Of a stretch of DNA of 64,000 nucleotides, positions 41,048-49,964 are shown piece by piece. Below the pieces are notes generated by a model. The model searched no databases and was not told the origin of the DNA. It saw only the letters and a program-made list of their open reading frames with translations. Where the stretch lies: contig CP023454.1 in assembly GCA_002356635.1 (NCBI GenBank), positions 3,359,501 through 3,423,500 of the forward strand, given 5' to 3'. Position 1 is the stretch's first letter. Each line of letters begins with the position of its first letter. Source of the DNA: Rhodobacteraceae bacterium QY30 (lineage in GTDB: Bacteria > Pseudomonadota > Alphaproteobacteria > Rhodobacterales > Rhodobacteraceae). Both the position numbers and the translations under genes were made by a program.

Positions 41048-41701
41048 TCAGGCTTTCTTGCGGCGACGCAGCGCGGCCAGACCGCCAAGACCGCCCACCA
41101 GCAGCAGACCCGCGGCCGGAACCGGAACCGGCGCAATGCCGACACCCGCCAGCGCGCCATCGGCGTAGCCATAGGCATCGTTCGAATCGAGAACGGTGAA
41201 GGTGATGACCTTCGCCAGGATCGGCGCGAAGGTCGCGGCGACGTAGCCCGAACCGGTGTTCGCCAGGTCGGTCGCGGTCAGCAGAACCTGCGACAGACCG
41301 TCGAAGGTTGCGACGCCGATTTCCTTGCTGCCGCCGGTGCGCGCGACGAACAGGTCAAGGAAATAAACCGCATCGATCAGGGTCGCCTTGTCGAAGGTCA
41401 GAGTGATGACTTCCTGCGCCTTCTTCGACGTGGTGATTTCGTCATCCTTGGCGCCCACGCCGTAGCCGTCGGTCTGGAACGACAGCGGCGAACCGACCGG
41501 CGTGGTCTTGCCGTCGAAGGCCTGCGCATTGTTCAGCACGCCATTGGCCGTCATGGTCCAGTTGACCGTGCCGCCCAGGATGGTGCCGGTGGTGCCGGTC
41601 GTGGCACGCGTGAAGTCGATCACCGACGCCGTAGCGGCCGACACACCAAGGGCCAGCGCCACACCCGCCGCGCCTGCGGCAAGCTTCTTAAAAGATACCA
41701 T
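41048..41701 (-). CDS. VPLPA-CTERM sorting-domain protein, exosortase D substrate
   Basis: 217 residues from the ATG at 41701 with GGGGTG upstream. Signal peptide (LAAGAAGVALALGVSAATA), then a beta-rich domain, then a C-terminal tag: PVPVPAAGLLL, a glycine-rich hydrophobic helix and RRRKKA. This is the VPLPA-CTERM layout handled by XrtD. The mature domain is an unknown surface protein, probably bound into the exopolysaccharide layer. It sits beside the kinase of the EPS operon, and is the only such tag I see in the window. Confidence 0.88.
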   Translation of the reverse strand: MVSFKKLAAGAAGVALALGVSAATASVIDFTRATTGTTGTILGGTVNWTMTANGVLNNAQAFDGKTTPVGSPLSFQTDGYGVGAKDDEITTSKKAQEVITLTFDKATLIDAVYFLDLFVARTGGSKEIGVATFDGLSQVLLTATDLANTGSGYVAATFAPILAKVITFTVLDSNDAYGYADGALAGVGIAPVPVPAAGLLLVGGLGGLAALRRRKKA

Positions 41702-41707
41702 TTTCAC

Positions 41708-42116
41708 ACCCCATTCAGTTCAATCGGTAAATCCACAAAGGGAACACCTGAGGGAGAGTACCACGGCTGATCCAAATTGAAACATGGCGCCGCCAAAAAA
41801 TCGCCATATTTGGACGGAGAGCAACACCAGCGCACGCCAGGGTTGTGTCTTTAGCGGCGGGTTATGGCGAATTCCCCGCTGTATTCCCCATCGTTGGCCT
41901 ACAATCACCAATTCCGCCGCCATCCGCGGCGATTGTTATTGGTTCGGCAACAGAATTTTTCTGTAAGCGGAACCGCGATTGTGGCGGGAACGCCACTTTT
42001 CACAAGTTCTTTGCGTTGAAGGGAACCCGGCGAGAGGACCGGATCGATGCGGCAGGGCTAGGACTATCCGTCGAATTTTCATAGGTTTGGCAGTGACAGA
42101 ATCGAGGGTCGACCTG
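41708..42116. other. 409-bp intergenic region with palindrome and hairpin
   Basis: No convincing gene. It contains the palindrome ACAGAATTTTTCTGT (41950-41964) and a terminator-like hairpin GTGGCG/CGCCAC with TTTT (41981-42000). A short RNA or attenuator is possible. Confidence 0.5.
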
Positions 42117-43007
42117 ATGCCGGTGCAATCCGCAGTCATTATCCCGCATTACAACGATGCCGTCCGGCTGGACCGCTGTCTGGCTGCCTTGACACGCCAG
42201 GATATGACCGGCTGCGAAGTCGTGGTCGTCGACAATGGCTCGACCGAGGATCTGGCCGCGATCCGCCAGCGGTTCCCGCAGGTGCGGTTCGTGACCGAGC
42301 CGCGGAAGGGTGCAGCCCACGCACGCAACCGTGGGGTGCAAGAAACAACTGCGCCGGACCTGTTCTTTCTGGACGCGGATTGCGTGCCGGCCCCCGACTG
42401 GCTTTCGGTCGCGCGGCAGGCGGTGCGGCGCGGCGATCTGGTGGGAGGTGGCATTGACGTGTTCGACGAAACGCCCCCGCCGCGCAGCGGTGCGGAGGCG
42501 TTCGAGACTGTCTTCGCCTTCGACTACAAGGACTACATCGAGAACAAGGGTTTTTCGGTCACGGCCAACTTGCTGACCACCCGCGCGGTCTTTCTGTCGG
42601 TGGGGGATTTCATCGACGGGCTCTCCGAAGACATGGAGTGGTGCCTGAGAGCGCGAGACAAAGGTTACCGGATCATGCTGGCAGAAGACCTGCGCGTCTT
42701 GCATCCGACGCGATCGGACTGGCCGGCGCTGGTCCGAAAATTCCGCCGGATCACCCAGGAAAGCTTTGAGCTGCGCCGTACGGCGGGCGACGGACCAGCG
42801 CTGCGCGTCAAATGGGGGCTGCGATCCTTGGTCATGCTGCTTAGCGCCGTCGCCCATCTGCCGAAGGTGTGGCGAAGCCCCAGGCTCCGCGGTTCGCCTG
42901 AAAAGTTGCGCGCTTCGCTCATGCTGTTCCGGATCCGTGCGCTCCGCGCAGGCTGGATGGCCGCTCAGGCGCTGACACCACCACAAAAGCGAAAACTCCG
43001 GCCCTGA
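42117..43007 (+). CDS. glycosyltransferase family 2
   Basis: 296 residues from the ATG at 42117 with GAGGG upstream; a GTG at 42093 would add eight. GT-A features: VIIPHYNDAVRLDRCLAAL, VVVDNGSTED, the metal site LDADCVP and the acceptor-side EDMEWCLRARDKG. A C-terminal amphipathic or membrane-associated region (KWGLRSLVMLLSAV) may anchor it. Sugar specificity unknown. Ends at a bidirectional terminator. Confidence 0.88.
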   Translation: MPVQSAVIIPHYNDAVRLDRCLAALTRQDMTGCEVVVVDNGSTEDLAAIRQRFPQVRFVTEPRKGAAHARNRGVQETTAPDLFFLDADCVPAPDWLSVARQAVRRGDLVGGGIDVFDETPPPRSGAEAFETVFAFDYKDYIENKGFSVTANLLTTRAVFLSVGDFIDGLSEDMEWCLRARDKGYRIMLAEDLRVLHPTRSDWPALVRKFRRITQESFELRRTAGDGPALRVKWGLRSLVMLLSAVAHLPKVWRSPRLRGSPEKLRASLMLFRIRALRAGWMAAQALTPPQKRKLRP

Positions 43008-43018
43008 GGCCGGAGTTT
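42993..43018. terminator. bidirectional terminator
   Basis: An 11-bp stem AAACTCCGGCC/GGCCGGAGTTT with loop CTGA (42993-43018) lies between the convergent glycosyltransferase and beta-helix genes, overlapping the first gene's stop. Confidence 0.85.
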
Positions 43019-43028
43019 CTGGAGATGT

Positions 43029-44552
43029 TTACCGCGTCTCGTAGGCGCCGATGTCCGGGCCTTTGCCCTTCGGCCGCAGCGCCTTCAGGATATCGTCCTT
43101 GGGCGCAAACTTGGCCGTTCCGCCGTCCACCGCGGGCGAACCCGTCGTCAGACTGAAGTCAAGCGTCCGGGGCGCCGTGAAGTCACGCGACCAGATCGGG
43201 ACGATGTTGTTGGTGGCCACGCTGTTGGCCATGGTGGCGGCCAGAGGCGCAACCTGGTTGGCGATGTTGTTGGCGATCGTCACGTCCGAGCTGAGCGTGC
43301 CGTTCTTGTGGTGCGTGACCTTGATCCAGGGATATTTCGACGTGCCACCGTTCATGTTGATGACGGTGTTGTTGGTGATCTTCGCGCGCCGCGTTCCGGC
43401 GACCGCAATTCCGTGATAATGGGACGTCACGATCAGATTGTTTTGGATCACGAGGTCGTCATACATGCCATCGAACATGCCGATGCCCTGAAGCTTGCAG
43501 CGCAGCGGATTGGTGGCCGAGGAATTCCATTCCACGATCTTGTTGCCGATCAGTTGCAGGCCGACCAGAACCCCGATGCCCGCCTTGCCAGTAACCGGAT
43601 CGCGCGAGAAGGATTGGAAACCATCCGCGTGGTTGGTGTTGATCTGGAAACAGTTCTGAAGCTTGTTGCCCTGCACCAGGGAATTCGCACCCAGCGCCCG
43701 CATGCCGTCGCCGCCGAAGCCGTCGACAATGTTGTTGCGGATGATGGCGTTCGGACCCAGGGTCTGAATGCCATGGTAGATCCCGGTGACGCGGTTGTTC
43801 TGGATCGTGATGTTTGCACCATCGATGAAGAAGCCGCTGCGCTGGTTGGCCAGCCACTTGGCTTGCGTCCACTTCATGTAGTTGGCGCTGTCCTTGTAGG
43901 CGCGAACATCGAGGTTGGTGAAGGTGATGTTTGACGTGTCGCCGTAGTTGCGGATCACCAGGTTCACGGGGTGGTTTTCCGTCAGCGCCCAAAGTTTCAG
44001 GTCGCGGATGATCAGGTTGCTTGAGGCACGGACCGTCATCGTTTCCGCGTGCGCAATCTGGCCCGGCACCGGCTGAATGGTCACCGGGGTGGCAAACTTC
44101 GCGTTGCGGATGTTCAGAGCGCCATAATATCCGCCCATAAGCAGGATGCGATCTCCGCCTTGGACCTGACCTGATTTCAGCAGTTCATCGACGGAATTCC
44201 AGGGCGCGCCGGGATTGGTCACGGGCTGCGTCACAGGCGTCAGCGTGGTGGTCGGCGTGGGGGATGTCTCGCCGGACAAGGTGCTGCCGGAAACCGGTTG
44301 CGTTGTCTCGGGATTGACCCAAGTCGTCGTGGCATCACTGCCGGAAACCGTCGGTCGCAGCCGCTTGTAGAAGCTGCCCGATGTGGCCTCCGGCTCTACC
44401 ACAGTTGAAGATTGAAGGTTGACGGCGCCCAGAGGCGTTCCGGCGACCGGCCCGGGTGAGGCTGGCTTCACATAGAAGTCCGTGGCCCATGCGCCCGTTC
44501 CGCAGAACGCTGCGCTGCATCCTGCCATCAGTAGGGCGCGGATCCCGATCAT
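43029..44552 (-). CDS. exported right-handed parallel beta-helix protein
   Basis: 507 residues. Signal peptide (LMAGCSAAFCGTGAWA), then a Thr/Ser/Pro linker (about 60-115), then a right-handed beta-helix with Asn-ladder repeats (ITIQNNRVTGIYHGIQTLGPNAIIRNNIVDGFGG, LVIQNNLIV, AKITNNTVINMN). Such folds form polysaccharide lyases, epimerases or phage tailspikes. It most likely binds or trims the exopolysaccharide. Catalytic residues cannot be assigned. The divergent neighbour is the GTA spike-base gene. Confidence 0.85.
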   Translation of the reverse strand: MIGIRALLMAGCSAAFCGTGAWATDFYVKPASPGPVAGTPLGAVNLQSSTVVEPEATSGSFYKRLRPTVSGSDATTTWVNPETTQPVSGSTLSGETSPTPTTTLTPVTQPVTNPGAPWNSVDELLKSGQVQGGDRILLMGGYYGALNIRNAKFATPVTIQPVPGQIAHAETMTVRASSNLIIRDLKLWALTENHPVNLVIRNYGDTSNITFTNLDVRAYKDSANYMKWTQAKWLANQRSGFFIDGANITIQNNRVTGIYHGIQTLGPNAIIRNNIVDGFGGDGMRALGANSLVQGNKLQNCFQINTNHADGFQSFSRDPVTGKAGIGVLVGLQLIGNKIVEWNSSATNPLRCKLQGIGMFDGMYDDLVIQNNLIVTSHYHGIAVAGTRRAKITNNTVINMNGGTSKYPWIKVTHHKNGTLSSDVTIANNIANQVAPLAATMANSVATNNIVPIWSRDFTAPRTLDFSLTTGSPAVDGGTAKFAPKDDILKALRPKGKGPDIGAYETR

Positions 44553-44940
44553 GGTAGTTCCCTCTCACAATGTGTCTTGATGTGGAACAATCACAAACTT
44601 CGTGGCAAAGATTGGGCAGAATTGGTTTCAATCATGGGCCGATGTCCCGAACCGGGTTCGAATGGTTCCGGAACAGGAACCAAACCAGCCCGATCAGCAC
44701 AGCGCAGAACGCCTGCGCACGCAATGGACGGCCAGACTTTCGCCACCATGCCCCATTCTCGCCGTTCGCTCAACTCCCCATATATTAAGGATTTTCGTCA
44801 AGTTTGGTGAAACCGTCGCACCAACAGTGGGCAGATCTGCGCCTGCTTTCTTACTTTCAGCGCCGGCCCGCTCTTCTTGCGGCGCAGATCTGCTGATGCG
44901 CCGTCTTTTGCTCAGGTTCTTGGACAAGGATTTCCCCGAA
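44553..44940. other. 388-bp divergent region of lower GC
   Basis: No gene supported. It lies between the beta-helix and spike-base genes and is more A/T-rich than the rest. TATATTAA near 44781 could be a -10 element, but no good -35 is visible. An open frame from 44602 runs into the spike-base gene but its product is not protein-like. Confidence 0.5.
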
Positions 44941-45201
44941 ATGGACCGATTCTCTGACTTTCCGACCAATCTTGTCGCGCCGGCGCGTGATGGGCTGCGG
45001 GTTGTGCCGAGTGATTCCGCAGATCTGACGCAGCTCTCCCGTGCGCTTTTCGTCGGCACCGCCGGAAATGTGGCGGTCGTCATGGCGGGCGGGCAGGCCA
45101 TAACCTTCGAAAACTGCGCTGCGGGGTCGATCCTCCCCGTGCGCGCGGCCCGCGTCCTGAACACCGGAACCACGGCGGGCGCAATCATCGCGCTTTGGTA
45201 A
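44941..45201 (+). CDS. spike base protein, RCAP_Rcc01079 family (GTA head spike, GhsA-like)
   Basis: 86 residues from the ATG at 44941 with AAGGA upstream. The pattern DSADLTQLSRALFVGTAGNV...VMAGGQAITFENCAAGSILPVRAARVLNTGTTA is the Rcc01079 family. In R. capsulatus this protein (GhsA) is part of the gene-transfer-agent head spikes needed for capsule binding. It carries no signal peptide, as expected for a capsid part. It is convergent with the large gene at 45260-47485, the likely partner, across a bidirectional terminator. No other GTA structural gene is in the window. Confidence 0.8.
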   Translation: MDRFSDFPTNLVAPARDGLRVVPSDSADLTQLSRALFVGTAGNVAVVMAGGQAITFENCAAGSILPVRAARVLNTGTTAGAIIALW

Positions 45202-45222
45202 GGGCGCGGACCTTGACAGATC

Positions 45223-45252
45223 AAAGGCCGCTGGATCGCTCCAGCGGCCTTT
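45223..45252. terminator. bidirectional terminator between spike genes
   Basis: A 13-bp perfect stem AAAGGCCGCTGGA/TCCAGCGGCCTTT (45223-45235 with 45240-45252), loop TCGC, then TTTT-like tails on both sides. Confidence 0.85.
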
Positions 45253-45259
45253 TCGTTTC

Positions 45260-47485
45260 TCAGGTGGCGTTCCCGCCCTGTTTCCAGCTGTCGCCGTTGA
45301 TCACGGCGGCCGGCCCTGTCAGCACCTTGTAGGCAGCGCCCGCAGGATCTGCTCCGTCGGCGGTCGCGGCCTTCCAGACGGCCAGCCGGGTGAAGACCCC
45401 GGTGGTCTGAAGGGTTCCGGTATTGGTGGCCATCAGCGACAACTGCCGCGTGGCCGCGGCGATAGAGCCGGAGTTGGCGCCGACCGTGAAGTTCCCCTCC
45501 AGCGTTCCATTGACCCAGAAGCGCATGAAACCTGCGACCAGGTCCACCGACAGCACAACGCGCACCGGCCCCGTGGGCAGCGCATTCGCCAGAGACACGC
45601 TGTTGACGAAGATCGTGTTGGCGCTGTCCTTCAGGTACAGCCGGGGCTTGCGGGTGTTCAGGATCGTGAAGGTCACGTTTCCACCCGTTGGCACCAGCGG
45701 CTGGGACGAGGTCGCGGGGGTGTCAAAGGATCCCTCATAGACAACGGTCAGCCGCGACACGAGGCCAAGCGTGACCGGATCGACAAAGCGGGGACCCGTA
45801 CCGCCGATGGTGAAGCTTTGGAGCCCCGCCGGCAAGGTGTTGGCCAGGATCGCCGCAGGCGGCATCGGCCGCAGCGGAATCCCCTCCAGGCCGGTCGCCC
45901 CGACATTGACGATCGGCAGGTTCTTCCACAGCCCGTCCCGCTGGTCCTCGGGGCTTTGCAATATGCCGGTCGCGCCCCCTTCACCGAAGGTGATGGTGTC
46001 CCCGTGGACAAAGCCACCTACCTTGGTCAGCCGCACGCGACCCGCGACGATCCGGGCATCTGTGGCAGGTGCGCCATTGACCTGGAACCCTGCGACTTCG
46101 GTCCGGTGCGGGTAGTTCGCCGGCAAGGCGGCTTCGCCCCGGGCCAGCCGCGTGGTGGTAATCGGCCCGGCCGAGGACCAGACCTCGACCTGCGATCCGT
46201 CAGCCTGCCACTGGCATTGGTCGAACTCCGGCACCGGCCATGTCGTCAGTCCGGCGGCCCGCAAGATCGCATGGGCCGTCAGGCGGGCCCACTGCGACGT
46301 GCCATCGGCTGTATTGCCCGCGGGATGCGGGATGTCGGTCCAGCCACCGGCGCCGTCGTCGAAGCCGTTCACATAAGTGGTGGGTTCAATCCCCAGCGGC
46401 AGGAACATCGTGGCGTGGGGACTGGCCAGCATGCTGCGCCAGCTGGCCCGGCAGGACTGGATCGCGGCCAGCGCCGCCTCGGTCGCGCCGCCGACCACGT
46501 GGGTGGCATCCTGAAGGTCCTGGCTGGCATCGAAACGATGCGGTCCATAGGGCACCCATTTCGTCTTCTGGTAGTCGTAAAGCTCTCCGAACCAATGGTC
46601 TGCATGATAGCTGCCGCCCTGATGGCTAATCGTTCCGGGGATGGTGACGACAGCCCCCGCAAGGGTCTTGCCCGAGAACAGCGGGAACATCGCCTCGCCA
46701 TAGCTTGCAGCCAGGCTTCGGGGCGATGCGAACCAGGACATCGCGGCGATTCCCACATTCTGGCCATCGGCACAGGCAAAATCATGCAGCGCCTTGTCCT
46801 GCGCCCAGGACCGGCCGGATTGGCTGTCGTCCACAAGGTCGCGCGGATCGGTTCCGGGCACAGAATGGAAGATCACCGCGAACTTCTCGCCCGGACGGCT
46901 GGCAATCAGCGTGTTGGCCAGTGCCGCCACCGCCGCCGTCTGCGGCGTCGCCGTCGTCACGAAGGCCCGCGTCGGGGTCGATGTCGCGCCGGTGATAATC
47001 TGCACCGCTTCCGGGTCAAGAACCGCGGGCGCCGGAATGCCGTTGTAGAATGTCGAGATGATCCGCTCGACCTCGGACTGGCCCCAGATCGCGATGACAT
47101 GGCCCACCCCGAAGCGGGTCGCTGACAGGGCCTTGACCACCGGCTTTTCCTTCAGGCGTGCCTCGATCCGGTACCACGACGCGGATTTGGGTACGGTCAC
47201 GCTGCCGGACCAGGTGCCTGCCGCCCCGATCATGGCCAGATCGCTCCAGGCGGTTGTGCCCGCGCCACCATCATCGGTCGTCACCGCGCGAACCTCGACG
47301 GTAAATCCAGCCGTTCCGCTGCCGGAAACCGGGACGGTCGCCGCCGATCGTCCGAAAACCGCACCGCTGTCGAAAAGGCTTCTGTCCCGCGTCAGCGGAG
47401 TGACAAGAACGGTCTCGCTGGGTGGCAAGACGGCCCCCGACGCGCGGTGCAAGGACCGCAGGCCAAGGGAGGAAAGATAGATCAT
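45260..47485 (-). CDS. GhsB-like GTA head-spike protein with SASA/SGNH-type esterase and lectin-like domains
   Basis: 741 residues from the ATG at 47485, which has GAGG 6 nt upstream (a start at 47512 does not). No signal peptide. An N-terminal region of beta-strands (1-130) is followed by an SGNH/sialate-O-acetylesterase-like domain with the block I motif WGQSE (Ser137) and the block V DxxHP motif DIPHP (384-388). The last ~150 residues form a LamG/concanavalin-like jelly roll (FMRFWVNGTLEGNF). It appears to be the counterpart of Rcc01080 (GhsB). It could both bind and de-esterify the exopolysaccharide. Confidence 0.72.
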   Translation of the reverse strand: MIYLSSLGLRSLHRASGAVLPPSETVLVTPLTRDRSLFDSGAVFGRSAATVPVSGSGTAGFTVEVRAVTTDDGGAGTTAWSDLAMIGAAGTWSGSVTVPKSASWYRIEARLKEKPVVKALSATRFGVGHVIAIWGQSEVERIISTFYNGIPAPAVLDPEAVQIITGATSTPTRAFVTTATPQTAAVAALANTLIASRPGEKFAVIFHSVPGTDPRDLVDDSQSGRSWAQDKALHDFACADGQNVGIAAMSWFASPRSLAASYGEAMFPLFSGKTLAGAVVTIPGTISHQGGSYHADHWFGELYDYQKTKWVPYGPHRFDASQDLQDATHVVGGATEAALAAIQSCRASWRSMLASPHATMFLPLGIEPTTYVNGFDDGAGGWTDIPHPAGNTADGTSQWARLTAHAILRAAGLTTWPVPEFDQCQWQADGSQVEVWSSAGPITTTRLARGEAALPANYPHRTEVAGFQVNGAPATDARIVAGRVRLTKVGGFVHGDTITFGEGGATGILQSPEDQRDGLWKNLPIVNVGATGLEGIPLRPMPPAAILANTLPAGLQSFTIGGTGPRFVDPVTLGLVSRLTVVYEGSFDTPATSSQPLVPTGGNVTFTILNTRKPRLYLKDSANTIFVNSVSLANALPTGPVRVVLSVDLVAGFMRFWVNGTLEGNFTVGANSGSIAAATRQLSLMATNTGTLQTTGVFTRLAVWKAATADGADPAGAAYKVLTGPAAVINGDSWKQGGNAT

Positions 47486-47683
47486 GGGACGCCTCTTTTG
47501 GAGGACGGCCACGGTCGGGAAGCCCCGGCCCGCTGCGCGTCGGGTTGCAGCCGGTCCGAACGGGTGAAACGGCCCTTGCGCAGGCCCTGCCCTGCCGGCC
47601 GGTCGGCACCGACCATAGGACGTGCGGTAGATGCGTTGCCGGTCCCGCGGCGGGGGCGCGCGGGTTCTTCAAGGGTTTGTCAG

Positions 47684-48376
47684 CTATCCGCGAGGCGCGC
47701 ACGTCTTGCCATAACGCGCCGCAATCAGGCTGCGCAGCACCGGAAGCGTCAGCCCCGCCTCGAACTCGGGGGCGGGGTGCAGTCCGTCGCCGCCGGGCCC
47801 GTCTGTCCAGCGCGGCCAGATGTCGGCCAGCCCGCTGTTGGTCTGCGCCGCCAGTCCGCGATAAGCCGCATAATAGGCGCCCAGCCGGGGGCGTTGCAGC
47901 GTCCGCCAGCCCGGCGCGACCGGGTTCGTCGTCATCAACACGATGGCCGGCGCGCTTAGCCCCTTGGTCAGGCGGCCAACCAGTTGCAGGTGCCGGGTGA
48001 CAGACGTGTCAACGGAAACACCATCCAGCAGATCGGCATCGTTGATCGCAAATTCGATCACCACGATGTCGGGCGCGGCCGCCAGAACCCGTTCCACCTG
48101 TTCCAGCGCCCAGTCCGAACGCGCCCCCGGGCGGGCCACACGGCCCACCTGTACCGGATGGCCAAGGCAGCTTGTCAGGTCGGCGGCCAGGCGCTCGGGC
48201 CAGAAGGCGCGCGCGGTCAGGCTGGTGCCCAGAGCCACGATCCGCAGCGGGTGGTTCGGAAGCTTGGCCACTGGCAGCGGCCGGTCTGCCGGCGGGGGCG
48301 CAGGGGACCGCACGGAATTCAGCAGCCAAAGCCCGGCCACTGCCGCCAGGATCAGGCCGGCCAGCAGCAGAAGCAA
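47684..48376 (-). CDS. SGNH/GDSL-type esterase, membrane-anchored
   Basis: 230 residues from a TTG at 48376 with GAGGCGG upstream, just after the acetyltransferase stop. An N-terminal membrane anchor (LLLLAGLILAAVAGLWLL) is followed by an SGNH domain: block I ALGTSLT, block III EFAINDA and block V DGLHP are intact. Probably a periplasmic O-acyl esterase or acetyltransferase acting on the polysaccharide. It ends the wzy-acyltransferase-acetyltransferase-esterase operon. Confidence 0.85.
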   Translation of the reverse strand: MLLLLAGLILAAVAGLWLLNSVRSPAPPPADRPLPVAKLPNHPLRIVALGTSLTARAFWPERLAADLTSCLGHPVQVGRVARPGARSDWALEQVERVLAAAPDIVVIEFAINDADLLDGVSVDTSVTRHLQLVGRLTKGLSAPAIVLMTTNPVAPGWRTLQRPRLGAYYAAYRGLAAQTNSGLADIWPRWTDGPGGDGLHPAPEFEAGLTLPVLRSLIAARYGKTCAPRG

Positions 48377-48384
48377 AGGCCGCC

Positions 48385-48894
48385 TCAGGTCAGGCCCTGT
48401 TCGGCCAGCGCGGATTCCATCGCATCCGCCGTCAGGAACCGGCCGTATTCCCCGACTTCGATGTTCTCACGCAGAATCCGCGCCGGATTGCCCGCTACCA
48501 GCGATCGCGGCGGGACAGATTTTGTCACGACCGAACCTGCGCCGATGACGCAGTTGTCACCGATTTCGACTCCCGGAAGGATCATGCTGTTGCCCCCGAT
48601 GAAGCAGTTGGCACCCACCCGCGTGTGCAGATACAGGCCCCGCGTCCGATCATGGGTCAGGATGCGGCTTTCGAAGGCGATGTAGGTATGCGGCCCGACA
48701 TGAACGCCGATGGGGAAGGTCCGGTCGAACTTCGCCGACAGGGAAAACTGAACCGTCGGGTGGAGGTCCATCCCCCAGACCCGGCGATACCAGGCCCGCC
48801 GCACGTCGATCAGCAGGTTGCGCAACCCTGAAAGCTTGTTCAGGCCACGCTTCCTGGCCTTCTTGTAGGCAATGGGCGCGGACATTTCGGTCAT
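48385..48894 (-). CDS. hexapeptide acyltransferase (WbbJ/LbetaH type)
   Basis: 169 residues. A basic N-terminus is followed by hexapeptide repeats (GPHTYIAFESRIL, VGANCFIGGNSMILPGVEIGDNCVIGAGSVVTKSVPP, VAGNPARILRENI). Likely a cytoplasmic O-acetyltransferase acting on a sugar nucleotide or lipid-linked sugar. It overlaps the acyltransferase stop by ATGA and is followed within 8 bp by the SGNH gene, so it is tightly coupled. Confidence 0.88.
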   Translation of the reverse strand: MTEMSAPIAYKKARKRGLNKLSGLRNLLIDVRRAWYRRVWGMDLHPTVQFSLSAKFDRTFPIGVHVGPHTYIAFESRILTHDRTRGLYLHTRVGANCFIGGNSMILPGVEIGDNCVIGAGSVVTKSVPPRSLVAGNPARILRENIEVGEYGRFLTADAMESALAEQGLT

Positions 48895-49964
48895 CTTGCC
48901 TCCGGGGCTGCGGATCTGCGGCTGGACACGCTTTTTTCAAGCCGTCGTCCGAACAACATGATGGGCTCTTCGAAGAACCGGAACGAGATCCATCCCTGTA
49001 CATAGGTCGCCAGCAGGCACAGAAGGCTCATCACCCAGAAGGGTGGCAGTCCGAGGCCGGCTTTGCGGAACATCATGTCCAGCGCGTAAAGGTTAAAGAA
49101 ATGGAAAAGGTAGATGAAGTAGGAATAAAGACCGACGTTCCCTAGCGCCGACCAGACCCGGCCGCGCATCTGGCGGAACGGTCCCTCGGCCAGCGCGATC
49201 AGGGTGCAGGCAATCAGCGTGACGGTCGTGAACAGCATGGCGTTCCCAAGCACGCCGTCCACCTGCATCACGCCCGCAGCCAGGACCGCAGCCCCCGCAA
49301 GCCAGGCCCAAAGGTGACGGACATGAGCGATCAGCACGGCGGTCAGACCGCCGAAGGCGATCGAGTCCAGTCGCGCCAGCGGGAAATAATAGATGTTTTC
49401 GTGACCCTGGGCATAAAGGTAAAGCCGAAGCAGGAACGGCAGCACCGCCACGACGACAAGGAAGCTTCGGAACGATCCGCGCAGCACCCAAGCCGCCAGA
49501 CCGAAGATCAGATAGGCGAATTCCTCGACCGACAGCGACCAGGTGATGGTGTAGGGTGTGCTGTCCGGCCCGTTCAGGAAGGCGAACCAGCCCGTCAGGA
49601 ATGTGTAGGTGGCCCAGATGAACGGCAGGTTCTCGGCCTCGTACCCGGTGGCCCGCGCCGCGACGTAGAAGATCGTGACCGCCACCATGTAAAGCGGAAT
49701 GATCCGGAACACCCGCCGCAGGAAGAAGGCCTTGATCGCGCCCGGACCGTCATGGGACAAAAGGAACCGCGTGATCAGGAACCCGCTCAGCGGGAAAAAG
49801 ACGTCAACCCCCAAAAAGCCGTAACGCAGAAACACCCGCGCAAGGGGGTCCAGCGTCTCGGCCGGATAGCGGGTGGCGACGTGGAAGACCACCACCATGA
49901 TCACCGCCACGGCGCGCAGCGAATCCAGCAGCGCCGAGCGATTGGGAAACAGCTTGGATGTCAT
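48891..49964 (-). CDS. membrane O-acyltransferase (acyltransferase family 3)
   Basis: 357 residues from the ATG at 49964. About ten membrane helices. The motif LDSLRAVAVIMVVVFH with the essential His is at residues 13-28, and GFLGVDVFFPLSGFLITR follows. These enzymes acylate exopolysaccharides or O-antigens at the inner membrane. The start overlaps the wzy stop by ATGA. Confidence 0.9.
   Translation of the reverse strand: MTSKLFPNRSALLDSLRAVAVIMVVVFHVATRYPAETLDPLARVFLRYGFLGVDVFFPLSGFLITRFLLSHDGPGAIKAFFLRRVFRIIPLYMVAVTIFYVAARATGYEAENLPFIWATYTFLTGWFAFLNGPDSTPYTITWSLSVEEFAYLIFGLAAWVLRGSFRSFLVVVAVLPFLLRLYLYAQGHENIYYFPLARLDSIAFGGLTAVLIAHVRHLWAWLAGAAVLAAGVMQVDGVLGNAMLFTTVTLIACTLIALAEGPFRQMRGRVWSALGNVGLYSYFIYLFHFFNLYALDMMFRKAGLGLPPFWVMSLLCLLATYVQGWISFRFFEEPIMLFGRRLEKSVSSRRSAAPEAR

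Noticed and set aside
44640-44690. TTCGAA-containing stretch resembling a tRNA T-loop
   Set aside because: No acceptor or anticodon stems could be built around it.
44602-44940. N-terminal extension of the spike-base frame
   Set aside because: Sequence is not protein-like, and the conserved family begins at the ATG at 44941 with its own ribosome site.
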